Assembly (NCBI GenBank): GCA_949316235.1 | Contig: OX438743.1 | Span: 40,579,242-40,643,241, forward strand | DNA length: 64,000 nucleotides | Direction: 5' to 3' | DNA from: Oegoconia quadripuncta | Lineage: Eukaryota > Arthropoda > Insecta > Lepidoptera > Autostichidae | Part shown: one piece after another, positions 20,230 to 31,205 of the stretch | How the letters are laid out: every line of letters begins with the position of its first letter | Numbering within the stretch: position 1 is the first letter of the stretch | Made by a program: the position numbers and the translations under genes | Notes under the pieces: model-generated | Database searches by the model: none | What the model saw: the letters and a program-made list of their open reading frames with translations, nothing else | Told to the model about the DNA's origin: nothing

Positions 20230-20608
20230 ATTTTTTTTTTTTTATATGAGAGGGCGGCAAACGAGCATGCGGGTCACCTGATGGAAAGCAATCACCGCCG
20301 CCCATGGACACCCGCAACACCAAAAGGGTCACAGATGCGTTGCCGGCCTTTGAGGAAGGTGTCCACCCCAGAATAAGTAGGGCAGCCTGAGCGATGAGGG
20401 ATTCTCCAGCACTAATAGTGCTGGTACCCTCCTGGGGTACTAACTCTTTAAATACCGCTACCATTCTGGAGAGAGACTGGAAGGTGGGCCTCCGGCGCCC
20501 TCGCTCACCGGACGAAGCGCAGTGGCAAAATGCCACTACTCAGACGTCGGTCTTCTGCGAGAGGGTGGTACTTCCCCGGTCGAGCCGGCCCATTCATGCT
20601 GCAAGCTA
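20230..20608 (-). mobile_element. LINE 3' end (ATATGAGAGGGCGGC family), copy 1
   Basis: On the plus strand a T run is followed by TATATGAGAGGGCGGCAAAC, GGGTCACCTGATGGAAAGC, ACCGCCGCCCATGGACACCC and GATGCGTTGCCGGCCTTTGA. I recall this as a very common lepidopteran repeat. A 107-residue open frame on the minus strand (MAFCHCASSGERG at the start) is probably the remains of the LINE protein end. Second copy at 40015. Confidence 0.72.
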
Positions 20609-20709
20609 ATATATTACGTTAGTACCTACATATAATTACATATTATATATATACATTACATATTATTATTCAGTTGTCTGTCAGATAGTTTAGGAACTAA
20701 TTTACCCAA

Positions 20710-21634
20710 GGCCCATATTTCAGAATGATATATCTTATAGATCAGCGCTTGAGCATAGTTAGAAAGAGATGCCGCTATACAAGTTACATAAAGCTATCCC
20801 TTTTAATATTATTATAATTAAATTCTTTATTGCACACAAAAATAAAATACAAAGAACTTTTAACATAGATGATGAAGTGTACAAAGGCGTTCTTATCGCT
20901 TATAGCGATTTCTTCCATACAACCTCAGTTAAAGAAGCTTTTTAATAAGTAGTTTGATAGTGCAAATTAAAAGGTGTATAAATTTAAATATCAGCAGGTA
21001 CATAGACGATACATAGAAAATACATAGGTATAGTAGAATACATACAAAAAAAAAAGAAAGTTTATTGACTCAAACTTAGGCTAAGTTACAAGCAGCGAAT
21101 TAAGGAATTAGGAGGTACATAACAAATACACTTAAGCACAATTAATGGGCCCTGCTCCTTAAACTAAGATTGCTCTTGTATTTTAAGAAGTAGTGTTCGA
21201 TCACAGCATTGTTATTATTATAGTAACCATCCATCCAGATTGACAACATTATAGATACTTAATAGGTCAATTTTTATTTGTATATAGGCAATGAGGAAAA
21301 AAAAAAAGAAAATATTATTAAATAAGTTGCGTATGAGTCAAAATCTTATAAAATGACATGAAATAAACACTTAATATTATTATAAACAAACCATATAAAG
21401 TACAATAATAAAATACACAAATATATATAAACAGTATATAATTAGAATGTTGTACACGCCTACTATTGGCACATATATCAGACCTGTTTATACTTGAACC
21501 TGTTTGTTATTGAGTTGTAATATGTGTGCTGTTGGTGTGTCTTACTAAATAAATAAATAAATAAATTAGCCCCTTTTTAACTGTCCTCAAGCGGAGATCT
21601 CTGTTTGAGTAATATATATTCTGAAATACGGGCC
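20710..21634. mobile_element. Element with GGCCC-TATTTCAGAATATAT inverted ends
   Basis: Left end GGCCCATATTTCAGAATGAT and right end ATATTCTGAAATACGGGCC are inverted repeats of about 22 bp. The ends recall the GGCCCG family but differ after six bases. The interior holds a LINE 3' end (20813-20985) and A-rich DNA; no transposase is visible. Confidence 0.6.
20813..20985 (-). mobile_element. LINE 3' end (TTTATTGCACAC family), copy 2
   Basis: TCTTTATTGCACACAAAAAT, TTATCGCTTATAGCGATTTC and CAACCTCAGTTAAAGAAGC match 13440-13615. It sits inside the inverted-repeat element and so is younger than it. Confidence 0.7.
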
Positions 21635-21903
21635 CTAAGAGCGATAGATGATATTTATTAGTTCCTATGTTAAAAAACCCGGATGGCACGCGCGCCGTGG
21701 TATTTTTTCCAACCACGCCATGGTTGTTTTGTTTACCCTCGTTCAGTGAAGCTTTTTTTAATTCAGGTAGCGTTACCCCACCGACCCTTTGCTCCGCCCC
21801 TCGACCGACAACAAAGGGCTGGCTTGCGTTAACAACCAAAACGTTAACATTCAAAATGTCAACATTACAATAATCCAGAAGTTTATTTGTCAACGAATAG
21901 AGA
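21635..21903. other. Intergenic DNA, GC-rich patch
   Basis: A patch at 21670-21830 is GC-richer with several open frames on both strands, none with a family I recognise. Confidence 0.3.
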
Positions 21904-22085
21904 GCGGAGTGGAAGTTTTGTTTCGACTTAACTTTACTACCGCGTTCACGTTTACGTGAAGATTTGTATGGAGAAATGTGCAGCGCCTCTAGCGGATAGT
22001 TTTAAAATATTTTTTTCATAGTGACTTTTTTCGTAAACGCGAACGCGATGGTAAAGTTAAAAACGAGACAAAACTTACACTTCGC
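21904..22085. mobile_element. 182-bp MITE with about 55-bp inverted ends
   Basis: Left GCGGAGTGGAAGTTTTG then TTAACTTTACTACCGCG and TTCACGTTTACG; right side carries CGTAAACGCGAACGCG, TGGTAAAGTTAA and CAAAACTTACACTTCGC in complement. One copy only in the window. Confidence 0.65.
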
Positions 22086-22221
22086 ACACAGAACTGTTCA
22101 TTTGAGCAATACGATTTAAATATAATAAAGAAAACAAACTAAACTACTTATATACACCAAAAAATTCAGAATATAGAAAAGTAGGAAAAGCGAAGAAAAC
22201 CAATTAATGCTGGGTTATCGT

Positions 22222-22450
22222 CTTCCCTCGGTGGCCCAAGTCGAGTTGGGGACTTCACATGCCTTTGAATTTTTATTTTTCAGGCATGCAGGTCTCCTCT
22301 CGATGTTTTCCTTCGCCGTTTAAAAGCAGTCGGATAAATACACATAAGTAATTAAATTTAAAAACTCATAGATGGCCCGCCTGGGAATCGAACCTGGAGC
22401 TCCTAAATTGGGGGACCGCTTTTTAACCGCTGAGCTACCGACGCTCTTCA
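22222..22450 (-). repeat. SINE family S3
   Basis: Complement of the S3 head at the right (AGCGTCGGTAGCTCAGCGGT; B box AGGTTCGATTCC) and of GGCATGTGAAGTCCCCAAC at the left. Ends early in the body. Confidence 0.87.
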
Positions 22451-22754
22451 GTTAAATAAATGCCTTTTATTATCATGCTTTGTAACTGACAATTCAATTT
22501 TAACTTACTTCTAATTGTCGTATCGCTCATATGATTAGTTTTGACTTGGTGTCGTTGTCGAGGGTATGATGATGGAAAAAGAATCACCAACAAAAACGTA
22601 GTATTCGTAATTTAAAATTTTTCGATACCGAATATAATTGGCAAGAAAAGTTGATATAAATGTTGTTCATTCATATTTTTAAAACAACAAACATTACAAA
22701 ATTTTCTTTGTTTGGATTTTTCTGGAAATCCTCTCCAAAGTTGTGTCCTTGGAA
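22451..22754. other. AT-rich intergenic DNA
   Basis: Nothing recognised. Confidence 0.35.
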
Positions 22755-22860
22755 CTTCCATCTGTCGGAGTTATATCTGTCGTGGTTCCGAATGTCGAAG
22801 TTCGATCTATGGAGGTTTCGTCCTTATCGCAATTTCGCCTATCGCAGTCTTTCAAAGTGC
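22755..22860 (+). repeat. Periodic array with a TCG core, about 14-bp spacing
   Basis: ATCTGTCGGAGTTAT, ATCTGTCGTGGTTCCG, AATGTCGAAGTTCG, ATCTATGGAGGTTTCG, CTTATCGCAATTTCG and CCTATCGCAGTC follow one another. It keeps all three plus-strand frames open for a while, which is why overlapping frames appear here. Related to the arrays at 9301, 30170, 41080 and 48376. Confidence 0.55.
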
Positions 22861-23010
22861 AGTCGTACACTGGGCAGGCCTTGCTGCGTTTTCAGACCAG
22901 ACAAGAAAATATGGTGTCCAGTGGCGTGCCTAGGGTTTCAAAACAGAGTAAGCCCGACAAAGTTTGTGATTTTCACACAGCTAGAGAAATAAGATAGATA
23001 ACTAAGCACA

Positions 23011-23240
23011 AATTTGTAAAGGATTTATCCGTTAGACTGGTCCACGCCTCTGGAGATGTGAGAGCTGGTGCCTACTATGCTCAGCAGCTGAGCTTATGCA
23101 TTCAGCGGGGCAATAGCGCTAGCGTACTAGGTACTATGCTTCACGGAAGCGAGTTGGATAGCGTATTTTTTCTTTAAGATATAGGTATTTTTAATTGTGT
23201 TTTATAAATTTGTTGTTTCATGTACATACTTAATAAATGG
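23011..23240 (+). pseudogene. LINE C-terminal fragment (RPDG-type family)
   Basis: Frame reads KDLSVRLVHASGDVRAGAYY, AQQLSLCIQRGNSASVLGT, ELDSVFFL then stop. The same end, more damaged, is on the minus strand at 55985-56200. The A-Q-Q/R-ISLA-IQRGN-A pattern is the C-terminus of a LINE group I know from lepidopteran genomes; clade not fixed. Confidence 0.6.
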
Positions 23241-23637
23241 ATATTGTTTTGTCACGTCGTCGTAATAAACAGCTACACTTGAAAAAACCTAAAGCCTAAG
23301 AATAATGTTTCAATTTCTCAATGATAAATTTAAAATAAAATCATATATATATATATATAAATAAAAATGTATGTATAACACTGAAGAATTATGTTTATTA
23401 TGGAATTAATTTTTTATGGGGTTTATAGAATCACATTGTTTACATGCCGATTTATAACACCTGTACGTACATGATTATATTCTTATGTAAATAAATGATT
23501 ACTTTACTTTAGTTTACTTTACTTTTCAGTCTGACAAGTGCGGGTGTTTAAATCAAAGATTTCCTATACTGTTTAAATAGTTAATCGATCTGGACGATCG
23601 AATATTTAGTAAAGCAAGCCGGACTTTTAGGGCTTAT
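23241..23637. other. AT-rich intergenic DNA
   Basis: Includes a (TA)n run at 23345-23360 and short TTTAC repeats near 23503-23525; otherwise nothing recognised. Confidence 0.4.
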
Positions 23638-24020
23638 ATGAAGGTCCCAGTTGATATACAAAATCTTCCTCTCGATAAATTTAAAGATACTATAAAACAG
23701 AAACGAATTAACAAAGCATATTATAAAATATCAGACTATTTAGATGATAATCATCCCTGTACATAATCAGATTGTTCGCATGCCAGGCTATTTCACGATT
23801 AATAATGAAATATAAAAACCTTTTTGTAATATAAAAACCGTTATGTAAAATCAAAGCCTGATTTTAAAAGAGCAATCCTTCAAGTTTCTTGCTTGTTCTT
23901 CTCAGGGGAAAATTGCATTTTGAACAAGCAGTATCTAGCTTAAAAAATGTATAAATGACTAAGTATTTTAAGTGTACTCTGTGTACCTACAAAATAAAGC
24001 CTTTTTGACTTTGACTTTGA
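23638..24020 (+). mobile_element. LINE family L-A, 3' end
   Basis: Starts inside the last reverse transcriptase codons (KVPVDIQNLPLDKFKDTIKQ, KAYYKISDYLDDNHP-like reading), then the 3' UTR with TTTCTTGCTTGTTCTTCTC and GTGTACCTACAAAATAAAG, ending in TTTGACTTTGACTTTGA. Severely 5'-truncated. Confidence 0.87.
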
Positions 24021-24104
24021 AGGTACCGCCACTGATGGTGTCCAGTTTACACTGGTAGTGTCGTTGTGCTATCGACTGTAATTATGTATAATCACAATAT
24101 ATTT

Positions 24105-24280
24105 CATAGGAATCATTGAAGCGCGATAGGGACGCAACTGTCGCTCGTACAATTATTTTGTCGGCCGCTTCCGGTCGGCCATCTTGAAAAGATCGACTCT
24201 GAGCGCGCCTTAGTTGCTAATGAACGAGTAGTAGAATAGTATGCATTGCCTCGACGGTGGTCTGATTGTAAAACCGTTAT
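24105..24280 (+). repeat. Dispersed block shared with 29060-29200
   Basis: TTGTCGGCCGCTTCCGG and TCGGCCATCTTGAAAA match, in complement, TGGCCGGCCGGAAGTGG and neighbours at 29105-29145; GACGGTGGTCTG is shared further on. The core holds an Ets-like site (CCGGAAG) and an AAGATGGC motif next to it. Confidence 0.55.
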
Positions 24281-24356
24281 TCCAGTCCCTTTTTCTAACA
24301 GACATTTCTCACGGAACGTTCTCCGGCGATTTAGTTTCCAATATGATACACAAAAT

Positions 24357-24411
24357 CACACACACGCATACATACACACACCCACCCACACACACACATC
24401 CACACCTAACT
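24357..24411 (+). repeat. CA-rich microsatellite
   Basis: Interrupted (CA)n tract with CCCACC interruptions, about 55 bp. Confidence 0.9.
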
Positions 24412-24576
24412 ATTGTTTTTCAACATTAATATAAGATTTGGAAGAGCGGGACCACCTGACACAGGTATTTTATACTTACTAGGTGCTCCCAACCCTAGCT
24501 TATCTGTTTTGTAAAAATTTTTGTTGTTGAAATAAAGATATTAAGTATTATATTATGAAATAATATTCTATAAACA

Positions 24577-24668
24577 GTGCTGGGTTTCGGCACTGAAATA
24601 GGATAGAACAAATCCGTATCCTCCCATGGATGTTGTAAAAGGCGACTATCGGATTTCCTACCACAAAA
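24577..24668 (-). repeat. Interspersed repeat fragment
   Basis: GGTTTCGGCACTGAAATAGG and GTAAAAGGCGACTATCGG match 24780-24875 and, in complement, 10997-11097. Confidence 0.6.
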
Positions 24669-24779
24669 TGTATATTTATTTATTTATACAACATACATAC
24701 CCAACAGGTGTCCCTCTTTACATCTTCAGAAATATACATAGGTATATCTAAAAGCTTAATACTAGATTTGCATGTTTCA

Positions 24780-24890
24780 GAGCTGTGTGGTTTCGGCACT
24801 CAAATAGAATAGAACCAACCCGTCTCTTCCCGTGGGTGTCGTAAAAGGCGACTAAGGGACTTTCCACCGAAAACATGAAACATCCTACTG
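24780..24890 (-). repeat. Interspersed repeat fragment
   Basis: GTGGTTTCGGCACTCAAATA, CGTCTCTTCCCGTGGGTGTC, GTAAAAGGCGACTAAGGGAC; close to the complement of 10997-11097. Confidence 0.65.
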
Positions 24891-25009
24891 AAACGAAGCT
24901 GAAAACATACGCCCTTCGTAATTTTTTCTTGGATTCCAATGTACTTGAAAAAATACAAACATTCAACTTCTTGAAAACTGCAGCAGAAAATTTCAATGCG
25001 ATCTCTTTT

Positions 25010-25330
25010 AAGCCCCGACGAAAAGCGGCCGGTGTCCGGCGACCGGTATGTGTTTGACCGTACATATCTCAGAAATGCGTGGTCCAATTTGAGTTGGCTT
25101 TTTTTATATTAAAAACTTAAACTTAATATTAAAAAATTTTCTTTATACCAGGGTAAGTACTCATTTCATCGTTATAAAATATTCTATATTCTACCTATGC
25201 ACCAAATTTCATCCAAATTCGGTAATCTGTTACAAATTGAGCAACAAACAAACATCAATAAACGTCAACAAACATCAAATGTTCGCTCATCAGATGATCA
25301 AAGGAGAACCAACGTTGTGCCGTTTTCTAG
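25010..25330 (+). repeat. Copy of the CGACGAAAAACGA repeat
   Basis: Begins AGCCCCGACGAAAAGCGG, continues with TCAGAAATGCGTGGTCCAAT, then CCAAATTTCATCCAAATTC and AACAAACAAACATCAA. Block order follows 28165-28800, with inner deletions. Confidence 0.55.
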
Positions 25331-25405
25331 TTCTATCGGAAGACAGTCTTTAACGTAGCAAAACTTACAGTAGGTAGTTTCTTTCTTTAGTCTGTCCATA
25401 TTTAC

Positions 25406-25675
25406 CTGTTTGGTGTAGTGGTTAGCAACTCTGACCACCATACCAAAAGTTGCGGTTTCGAATTCCGCTAGGGGCATATGTTTCTGTGATGAATACGGAC
25501 ATGTGTACCCGAGTTATGGATATTTTCATTTATAATAATAATTTATTTACAAAAAATGTAGGTATTTATGTAGTATATCAACCATATGGTATTCACAACA
25601 CAAGCCTATAGTTGCTTACCGTGGAACTAGATGGCGCTGTGTGTATGTCTAAGGATATTTATTTATTATTTATTA
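25406..25675 (+). repeat. SINE family S1, full length
   Basis: TGGTGTAGTGGTTAGCAAC head, B box worn to GGTTTCGAATTCC, body as in 8591-8863 (GATGAATACGGACATGTG, AACTAGATGGCGCTGTG), ATTTATT tail. Confidence 0.9.
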
Positions 25676-25797
25676 GATACCTATAGCAATCGATCTCTCG
25701 AAATTGCCTCCACTTTGAACTGAGTGTCACACCAACAGCCCACATCGGACGACAACTGGTGCTTGTACGGCGACACACCAGAAACTATGCCTGGTTT

Positions 25798-25960
25798 AGA
25801 TAGATAGATAAATAAAAAGTTTATTGTATAAACTGGCACACATACAAGAAAGAAACATAAATACTACATTAACAAATAAGACACAAACATTCATAAAAAC
25901 AACTAGAGACATACAATTTTTTACAAATACAAACAGATAACTATTACTAACTATTAAACG
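25798..25960 (-). mobile_element. LINE 3' end with TAGA-unit tail
   Basis: TAGATAGATAGATAAAT followed by AAAAGTTTATTGTATAAACTGG and A-rich text, as expected for a minus-strand LINE end with a TCTA-repeat tail. A related tail is at 42305. Confidence 0.5.
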
Positions 25961-25979
25961 AGAGGACAGCCTGGTTTAC

Positions 25980-26230
25980 TAACTATTGAAATATTTAAAA
26001 ACCAAAAACACCCGCCAGCATTTTTTGTAATTTGCGGACGTCATGTTGGATTTTTTACCATAACATACGACCCGAATACAGAACCTCCTCCTTTTTTGAA
26101 CTCAAGGTTAAAAATCAAGACGAATCTAACAACACCATGCACCCCGAAATCGATCAATCCGTTTAGGCCACAGGATGTAATTTAGAAATCTACATACACA
26201 CTTTTTAGGGCTGTCGGGTAAAAATACACA
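25980..26230 (-). repeat. Dispersed repeat shared with 17225-17450
   Basis: Complement of the 17225 repeat: GACGTCATGTTGGATT, AAATCAAGACGAATCTAAC, GAAATCTACATACACAC, GGGCTGTCGGGTAAA. Confidence 0.6.
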
Positions 26231-26472
26231 ATAAAAAAACACAGTCAATTAGGCGGCCTTATCACTAAAAGTGATCTCTTCCAGAACCATTATGAAAGGA
26301 AATAACTATAAATTAAAAATTAAAAAAATCCCCGAGCAAACAAATATCATTTGGATAGACCACAAACTGTTAAAGCTATTTAGATATTACTTCTAATTAG
26401 CTTTTAGGCTTTTCGAGTAAACGCCAGAGCGAATTTTTTGATTTATTCTATTATATATATAAAACATTAATA

Positions 26473-26641
26473 ATTATATAATAAAAACACCTTTTTTTTA
26501 AAGAGCAACCTCTCGAGTTTCTTGCTTGTTCTTCTCAGGGGAAAATTGCCTTTTGAACAAGCAGTAGCTTTAAAAATGTAAAATCTATTTGAAGTGTACC
26601 CTGTGTACCTACAAAATAAAACACATTTTGATTTGATTTGA
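26473..26641 (+). mobile_element. LINE family L-A, 3' UTR fragment
   Basis: AAAGAGCAACCTCTCGAGTT, TTGCTTGTTCTTCTCAGGGG, GTGTACCTACAAAATAAAAC, tail TTTGATTTGATTTGATT. Confidence 0.85.
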
Positions 26642-28164
26642 TTACTTGGGACTGCCCATAACAACAACATAGGGTCCTACATTAAAATAAAATATTTTTA
26701 GAATTCGGACGCGACCCGCACAAACAAATTACAGAGTCGACACCCTGGACAAGGACATAAGCACTCAAGACAGTCAATCCTACGAGTGACCTACCCTGAG
26801 AGTTCCGCACATGAAATCCCATTATTGTAGTTATCTCTATTTAAAAACAAGTCCGTAGATAATTTATTATTATTATTACATCACAAACCGACTTCCTTGT
26901 GTTGATTATTTCGGTGTTCACTAACTGAACACACGTATGTTCAAATCCGTAGGTATATCCAGTTTGTGAGTAATCCGAAAAAACTTGAGCTCTTCTATCG
27001 TGTAACAAATAATAGATAAGGTGTTTTTATCTACCAAAGACAAAAGAAGATTCTTGTACGTACCTATTTAAAAAAATATGATCAATGCCGCCTAACAACC
27101 CTTTTGGGCGAAATTGTTTTTTATGATTGCCTAAATCCTTTCAATCTCTGGATCTCTGAAGGCAATATAATTATGCGGGCGTATTATAGTTGCCGCTTGG
27201 TATAATAAAAGTTTTGCGAAAGATCAAACCTAACGAAGGCAATTCCAAGAAATACCCTTCAAACACAATGAGTGAATTGTTTGGAAACGAGTATTATTGT
27301 AAAATCACCTATCGCGGCATCGTGCAGAAACTAACAAGTCTCTGTAATCTGAAATCACAGCTAGAGTTACCATACGTCCCGTATACAGGACAATTACGTC
27401 CTGGATTTCAGAATTAAAACTGCTACCGTATGTCGGTGTGCGTTCCCGTATTACTATTTGTCCCGTATTTCTCAATCCTGCGCGAGAGCACGTTTGCAAT
27501 TCTATATGCTTACTTACTACACGCAAAAGAGATACCGGGAGCGGGAGAAACGACGCAAGATAGTATCTCTCCCGCCACAGGCTGCATCGAGCATGTGAAG
27601 CCACACATTGACTGGATATAAGCGTCGGTGTTGTCGATCATGAGCTTAACAGCATAGACCAGTTATGAGCAGCAGGGTCCAGAGATCCTAGAAAAATGAT
27701 TAACGCTATTGTTGAACACCGACCAACTTGGCCTGTGTTGTTGAATATACAGGCATCTCTTTTAATCCCGTTATGCTATCCGTCGAAGCTTCAATAATTT
27801 TTACCTGAAAATCTAAACCACATCCGGTATTTTTTCCAATATTAGATTATCCGACCAATTTTTAAATTAAGAAACCAAAGTCGTCGCCGAAAATACGGGA
27901 ACGTCTTAAAACTTTTACAATTCAAAAAACTTGTTTTTTTTTTTTGTAATTGGTAAAGATAAGATACAGCAGACACTTAAGGACTGATATTTTAGTTGCT
28001 GTAATCCCACAAAAACATTTAATTGAATCTTGAAGAATGAGAAAAGCTTTTTGAATAATACGACATTTTGAATGATAGCTATATGAACGTACCTGTCGTA
28101 GCTAGATAGTTAAATTGGGCATTCAACTAAATGCCCAGACGAACGTTTGGTATGGCGGACATTT
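26642..28164. other. Intergenic DNA, no supported gene
   Basis: An open frame on the minus strand at 27305-27604 (99 codons) includes FNSEIQDVIVLYTGRMVTLA but starts at a non-ATG codon and matches no family I know. A short poly(T) run is at 27933. Nothing else recognised. Confidence 0.35.
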
Positions 28165-28800
28165 CCTCTTTTTAACCCCTGACGAAAAACGATGGATGGC
28201 CGTTGTGTGTGTGTGTGTATGCGTCCAGACTTTTTCCGGACGTTATCTCAGTAATGCGTGATCTCATTTGCGTGCGGTTTTATTATATGAAAGACTCAAC
28301 GAGGAACAGGTTCTTAGCCATGTTTGATTAAAATCGGTTAAGTTATTTCGAAGATACATTTAACACAGAGTTTTTTGGTGTATTTCGGTGATATCGTAGT
28401 TTTTAATATTTAAGCATAAACCCGAAGGTAAGTTCTTCGCCATATTTAATAGAAATCGGTTAAGCTGATTCGAATTTATTCAGCGTTTAACACTATCTTT
28501 GGTCAATCTACCTGGACGATATAAGCATTTGTTCCATCAATGTGAATATATGTATGTATAACTTGCTTTCCGCCTGCGTGGAATAGCTCTATCGCAGATA
28601 TATTTAATTTGTTTATCCCGCGGGAACTACCTACTCACTTCGTCGGGATAAAAAGTATCCTATGTCTTAATTCAGAGTATACTCACTCTACGTATATACC
28701 AAATTTCAACCAAATCCGTCCAACCGTTTCGCCATGATTGATCAACAAACTAACAAATAAAAAAAACATCCTAACTTTCGCATTTATAACAATTAGTTAG
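28165..28800 (+). repeat. Long copy of the CGACGAAAAACGA repeat
   Basis: Starts CCTGACGAAAAACGATGG with a GT run at 28205-28219, then TCAGTAATGCGTGATCTC, TTCTTAGCCATGTTTGAT, TTTGGTGTATTTCGGTG, later CCGCGGGAACTACCTACTC, AACCGTTTCGCCATGATTG and CTTTCGCATTTATAAC. The last phrase is typical of the 3' end of abundant lepidopteran repeats, as I recall. Relatives: 18286/18905, 25010, 38600, 40375. Class not certain. Confidence 0.6.
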
Positions 28801-29059
28801 ATTAGACTAGTTAGTTTAGTAAGATACTGCGCTGCTCAAAGCGGTTTAGTTAAAGTGTTAGGTTGCTTCGGACACTACCAACGGCGTGGGCCTCCTTAGT
28901 TTCCTATATTACAAGAAATGTCCACTATAACGATCCGCCTAGGCATTCAATGGAATGGCAATTGTAACAGTCTGCCCACGACGTATATCTACTGTTGGAA
29001 TTGACAAAATAAATGATCCGTCACACTTTAAACGGAATACGCATTATGCCCTTTCAGAC
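28801..29059. other. Intergenic DNA
   Basis: Nothing supported. Confidence 0.3.
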
Positions 29060-29200
29060 ATTCAATCGCGGCAGACCACCGTGACGTCACTATCAGAGAA
29101 AGAGTTGTCATCTGAAGATGGCCGGCCGGAAGTGGCCGACAGGACAATAAAGTTATACAACAATGTGACGAGTCAAGCATGCGCTTGAGTCCCATAATGA
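29060..29200 (-). repeat. Dispersed block shared with 24105-24280
   Basis: Complement shows the same Ets-like and AAGATGGC-like motifs within about 48 bp of good alignment; flanks diverge. Confidence 0.55.
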
Positions 29201-29321
29201 CGCTTCGATGATTTTTATGAACGTGTGCAATAGGAAATGGGACCATAGTGAGTATATCATTATCCGCGATTTTAAAAATCTTTGTGTTTGCAGTCTTTAG
29301 TAGATAGTGTAATAAGCATCT

Positions 29322-29957
29322 TTGTTTTACAAAAACGATTTATCAATTGACACGACAAGAATACCTGCAGTGTCACTTAGAGATAGGCAAGTGTACAACA
29401 TTCTAATCTTTTCGTCACAATACATTTTTGAAAATCTAATGTATGTCAAAAAAAATATAGCATCATTTAGGAAAAATTGTGATAGACATGATGTCAATAC
29501 AAGAAATAAAAATAAACTTGCAGGTCACATAAGTCGCCTCCGCAAAGTCAGTAATTCATTCAAAGGGTTATGTATACGCTTTTTCAATAAGGTTCCAGTT
29601 GATATACAAAATCTTCCTCTCAATAAATTTAAAGATATACTATTATATAAAACAGAAACTTATTAACAAAGCATATTATAAAATATCAGACTATTTAGAT
29701 GATAATCATCCCTGGACATAATCAGATCGTTCTCATGCCAGGCTATTTCGCAATTAATATCTAATGAAATATAAAAACCTTTGTGTTAAATCAAAGCCTG
29801 ATTTTAAATGAGCAACCCTTCGAGTTTCTTGCTTGTTCTTCTCAGTGGGAAATCGCATTTTGAACAAGCAGTAGTTTAAAAAATGTAAAATGGACTATTT
29901 TAAGTGTACTCTGTGTACCTACAAAATAAAGCATTTTTGACTTTCACATTGACTTTG
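29322..29957 (+). mobile_element. LINE family L-A, 5'-truncated copy
   Basis: Starts in the reverse transcriptase C-terminus (TRIPAVSLRDRQVYNILI, SSQYIFENLMYVKKNIASFR, HDVNTRNKNKLAGHISRLRK, FNKVPVDIQNLPLNKF). The frame breaks at KDILLYKTETY by a short insertion relative to 41475-41834. The 3' UTR and a GACTTT tail follow, ending near 29957. The protein pattern is CR1/Jockey-like. Confidence 0.88.
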
Positions 29958-30169
29958 CATACACATATAGGTAGGTGTGTATTAAAATAGAATTTGAGAA
30001 TAATATTAATAAGTAAGTCAGAAGCAGTAGTAAGCTTTTTGGTCGTCAATAATTTAGAAAGAAAGAAATAACTTAAATATTTCTTCACCATCATATATCA
30101 GCCAGCCTGCATCCAGCGGCTTCCAGGTTGTTGACGTCTCACGTTGCGGTTGCCGATGCAGGTGTTCCA

Positions 30170-30325
30170 CGCAATAGCGAAAGACGATAGCTCGAATGAC
30201 AACAGCGCGAAGACGATATTGCGAAAGTACCCATTACTCGAAAGTTTAATTGCGCGATGGTTCATTTGCGCGAAAACTTAATTTCGCGACACACAAAAGC
30301 GCGAACGTTCATTTGCGCGATTATG
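30170..30325 (+). repeat. Periodic array with a GCGAA core
   Basis: AATAGCGAAAGACGATAGCTC, GCGCGAAGACGATATTGCG, ATTGCGCGATGGTTCATTTG, CGCGAAAACTTAATTTCGCG and so on, core GCGA(A) about every 13-15 bp in alternating orientation. Short of a true tandem repeat. Same theme as the other arrays. Confidence 0.6.
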
Positions 30326-30544
30326 AATCTTCTCCTATGACTATGAATGAGTATTCATTAAGCTGTAGCGAGCGAGCGAGCTATATGAGTCGGAGCACCC
30401 CGACACTGTTGGTTAGGTTCAGAAGGTTAAGGCGAGACCTTCGATGTTAGGTTGACCTATTTGATAAAACAAAATATGTACCCATTGTAGGTATTTGTCT
30501 ATTGCGCAATTGAGTTTTCGCGCAAATAAACGACGACCATGCCA

Positions 30545-30735
30545 CGACCTTTATCCCATATATGGTCAGAGATATACCACATAACCGTTTGGGTGTTCCA
30601 AACTTAAAAGTCTATTTCTTGAAACAACATCCACATCTTTCGAAATATGCAAAAAGGCATATGACAGGGGTGAGCCTAGCCTTTGAGCGCCACGCCGGTC
30701 ACCGGTGACCGGAAAACAATTGATTTTCAATTGTG
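30545..30735 (+). repeat. Worn dispersed repeat, related to 10850-10990
   Basis: TTTGGGTGTTCCAAAC, GAAACAACATCCAC and CATATGACAGGGGTGA align with GGGTGTTCCAAACAG, GAACAACATCCACGG and CGTGACAGGGGGTGA at 10875-10965. Ends in CCGGTCACCGGTGACCGG, a perfect palindrome. Confidence 0.45.
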
Positions 30736-30774
30736 TCTGCGTCGCGGCAGTTAATGTGTTAAAACGTGCAATTT

Positions 30775-31205
30775 AGATGAGTTGGCTTCTTATTACGGGC
30801 AGAAAACATACGGTACGCCACGCTCACTGGATCGCCAGGATATTGTAATGGCGTTTAGACTCCGTTCTGGACACATTCCATTAAATAAGTTCGCTCACAT
30901 GATGGGAAAAGTCCCATCTCCGAATTGTACCGAGTGTGGTGTGGTGGAGGATACCTATCATGTGCTGATGGAATGTGTCCGTAACGAGGATTATAGAAGA
31001 GAAGTTGGTATAAACAATAATATACGGGTATTAGGTGGTTGCAATAGGGCTCCAGCACACCCTGCGTCTCAAGCAGCCCAAAATTTGTATAATTTATATA
31101 AAATTGCTGTGCGAAAGGAATTAGCCATCTAGTACATAAGTAAGCTGTACCAAAGGAGCGGCATAGTCGCTTTCGAATCTCCTTAAAATAACATTAAAAA
31201 AAAAA
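30775..31205 (+). pseudogene. LINE ORF2 C-terminal fragment with Cys-Cys-His-Cys tail
   Basis: An open 116-codon frame, 30782-31132. It reads SLDRQDIVMAFRLRSGHIPL, NKFAHMMGKVPSPNC, CTECGVVEDTYHVLMEC (C-x2-C-x7-H-x4-C), then a basic C-terminus ending KIAVRKELAI. The pattern is that of RNase H-bearing LINEs. A 3' UTR and A-rich end reach about 31205. It is 5'-truncated, but with no stop, so fairly young. The copy at 1270 is older. Confidence 0.78.

Noticed and set aside
22660..22997. Three overlapping open frames
   Set aside because: The stretch is held open by the TCG periodic array; no frame shows a known domain.
24241..24434. Frames rich in His-Thr
   Set aside because: Product of the CA microsatellite.
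27305..27604. 99-codon minus-strand frame as a gene
   Set aside because: No ATG at the start, no family resemblance, no splice context that stands out.
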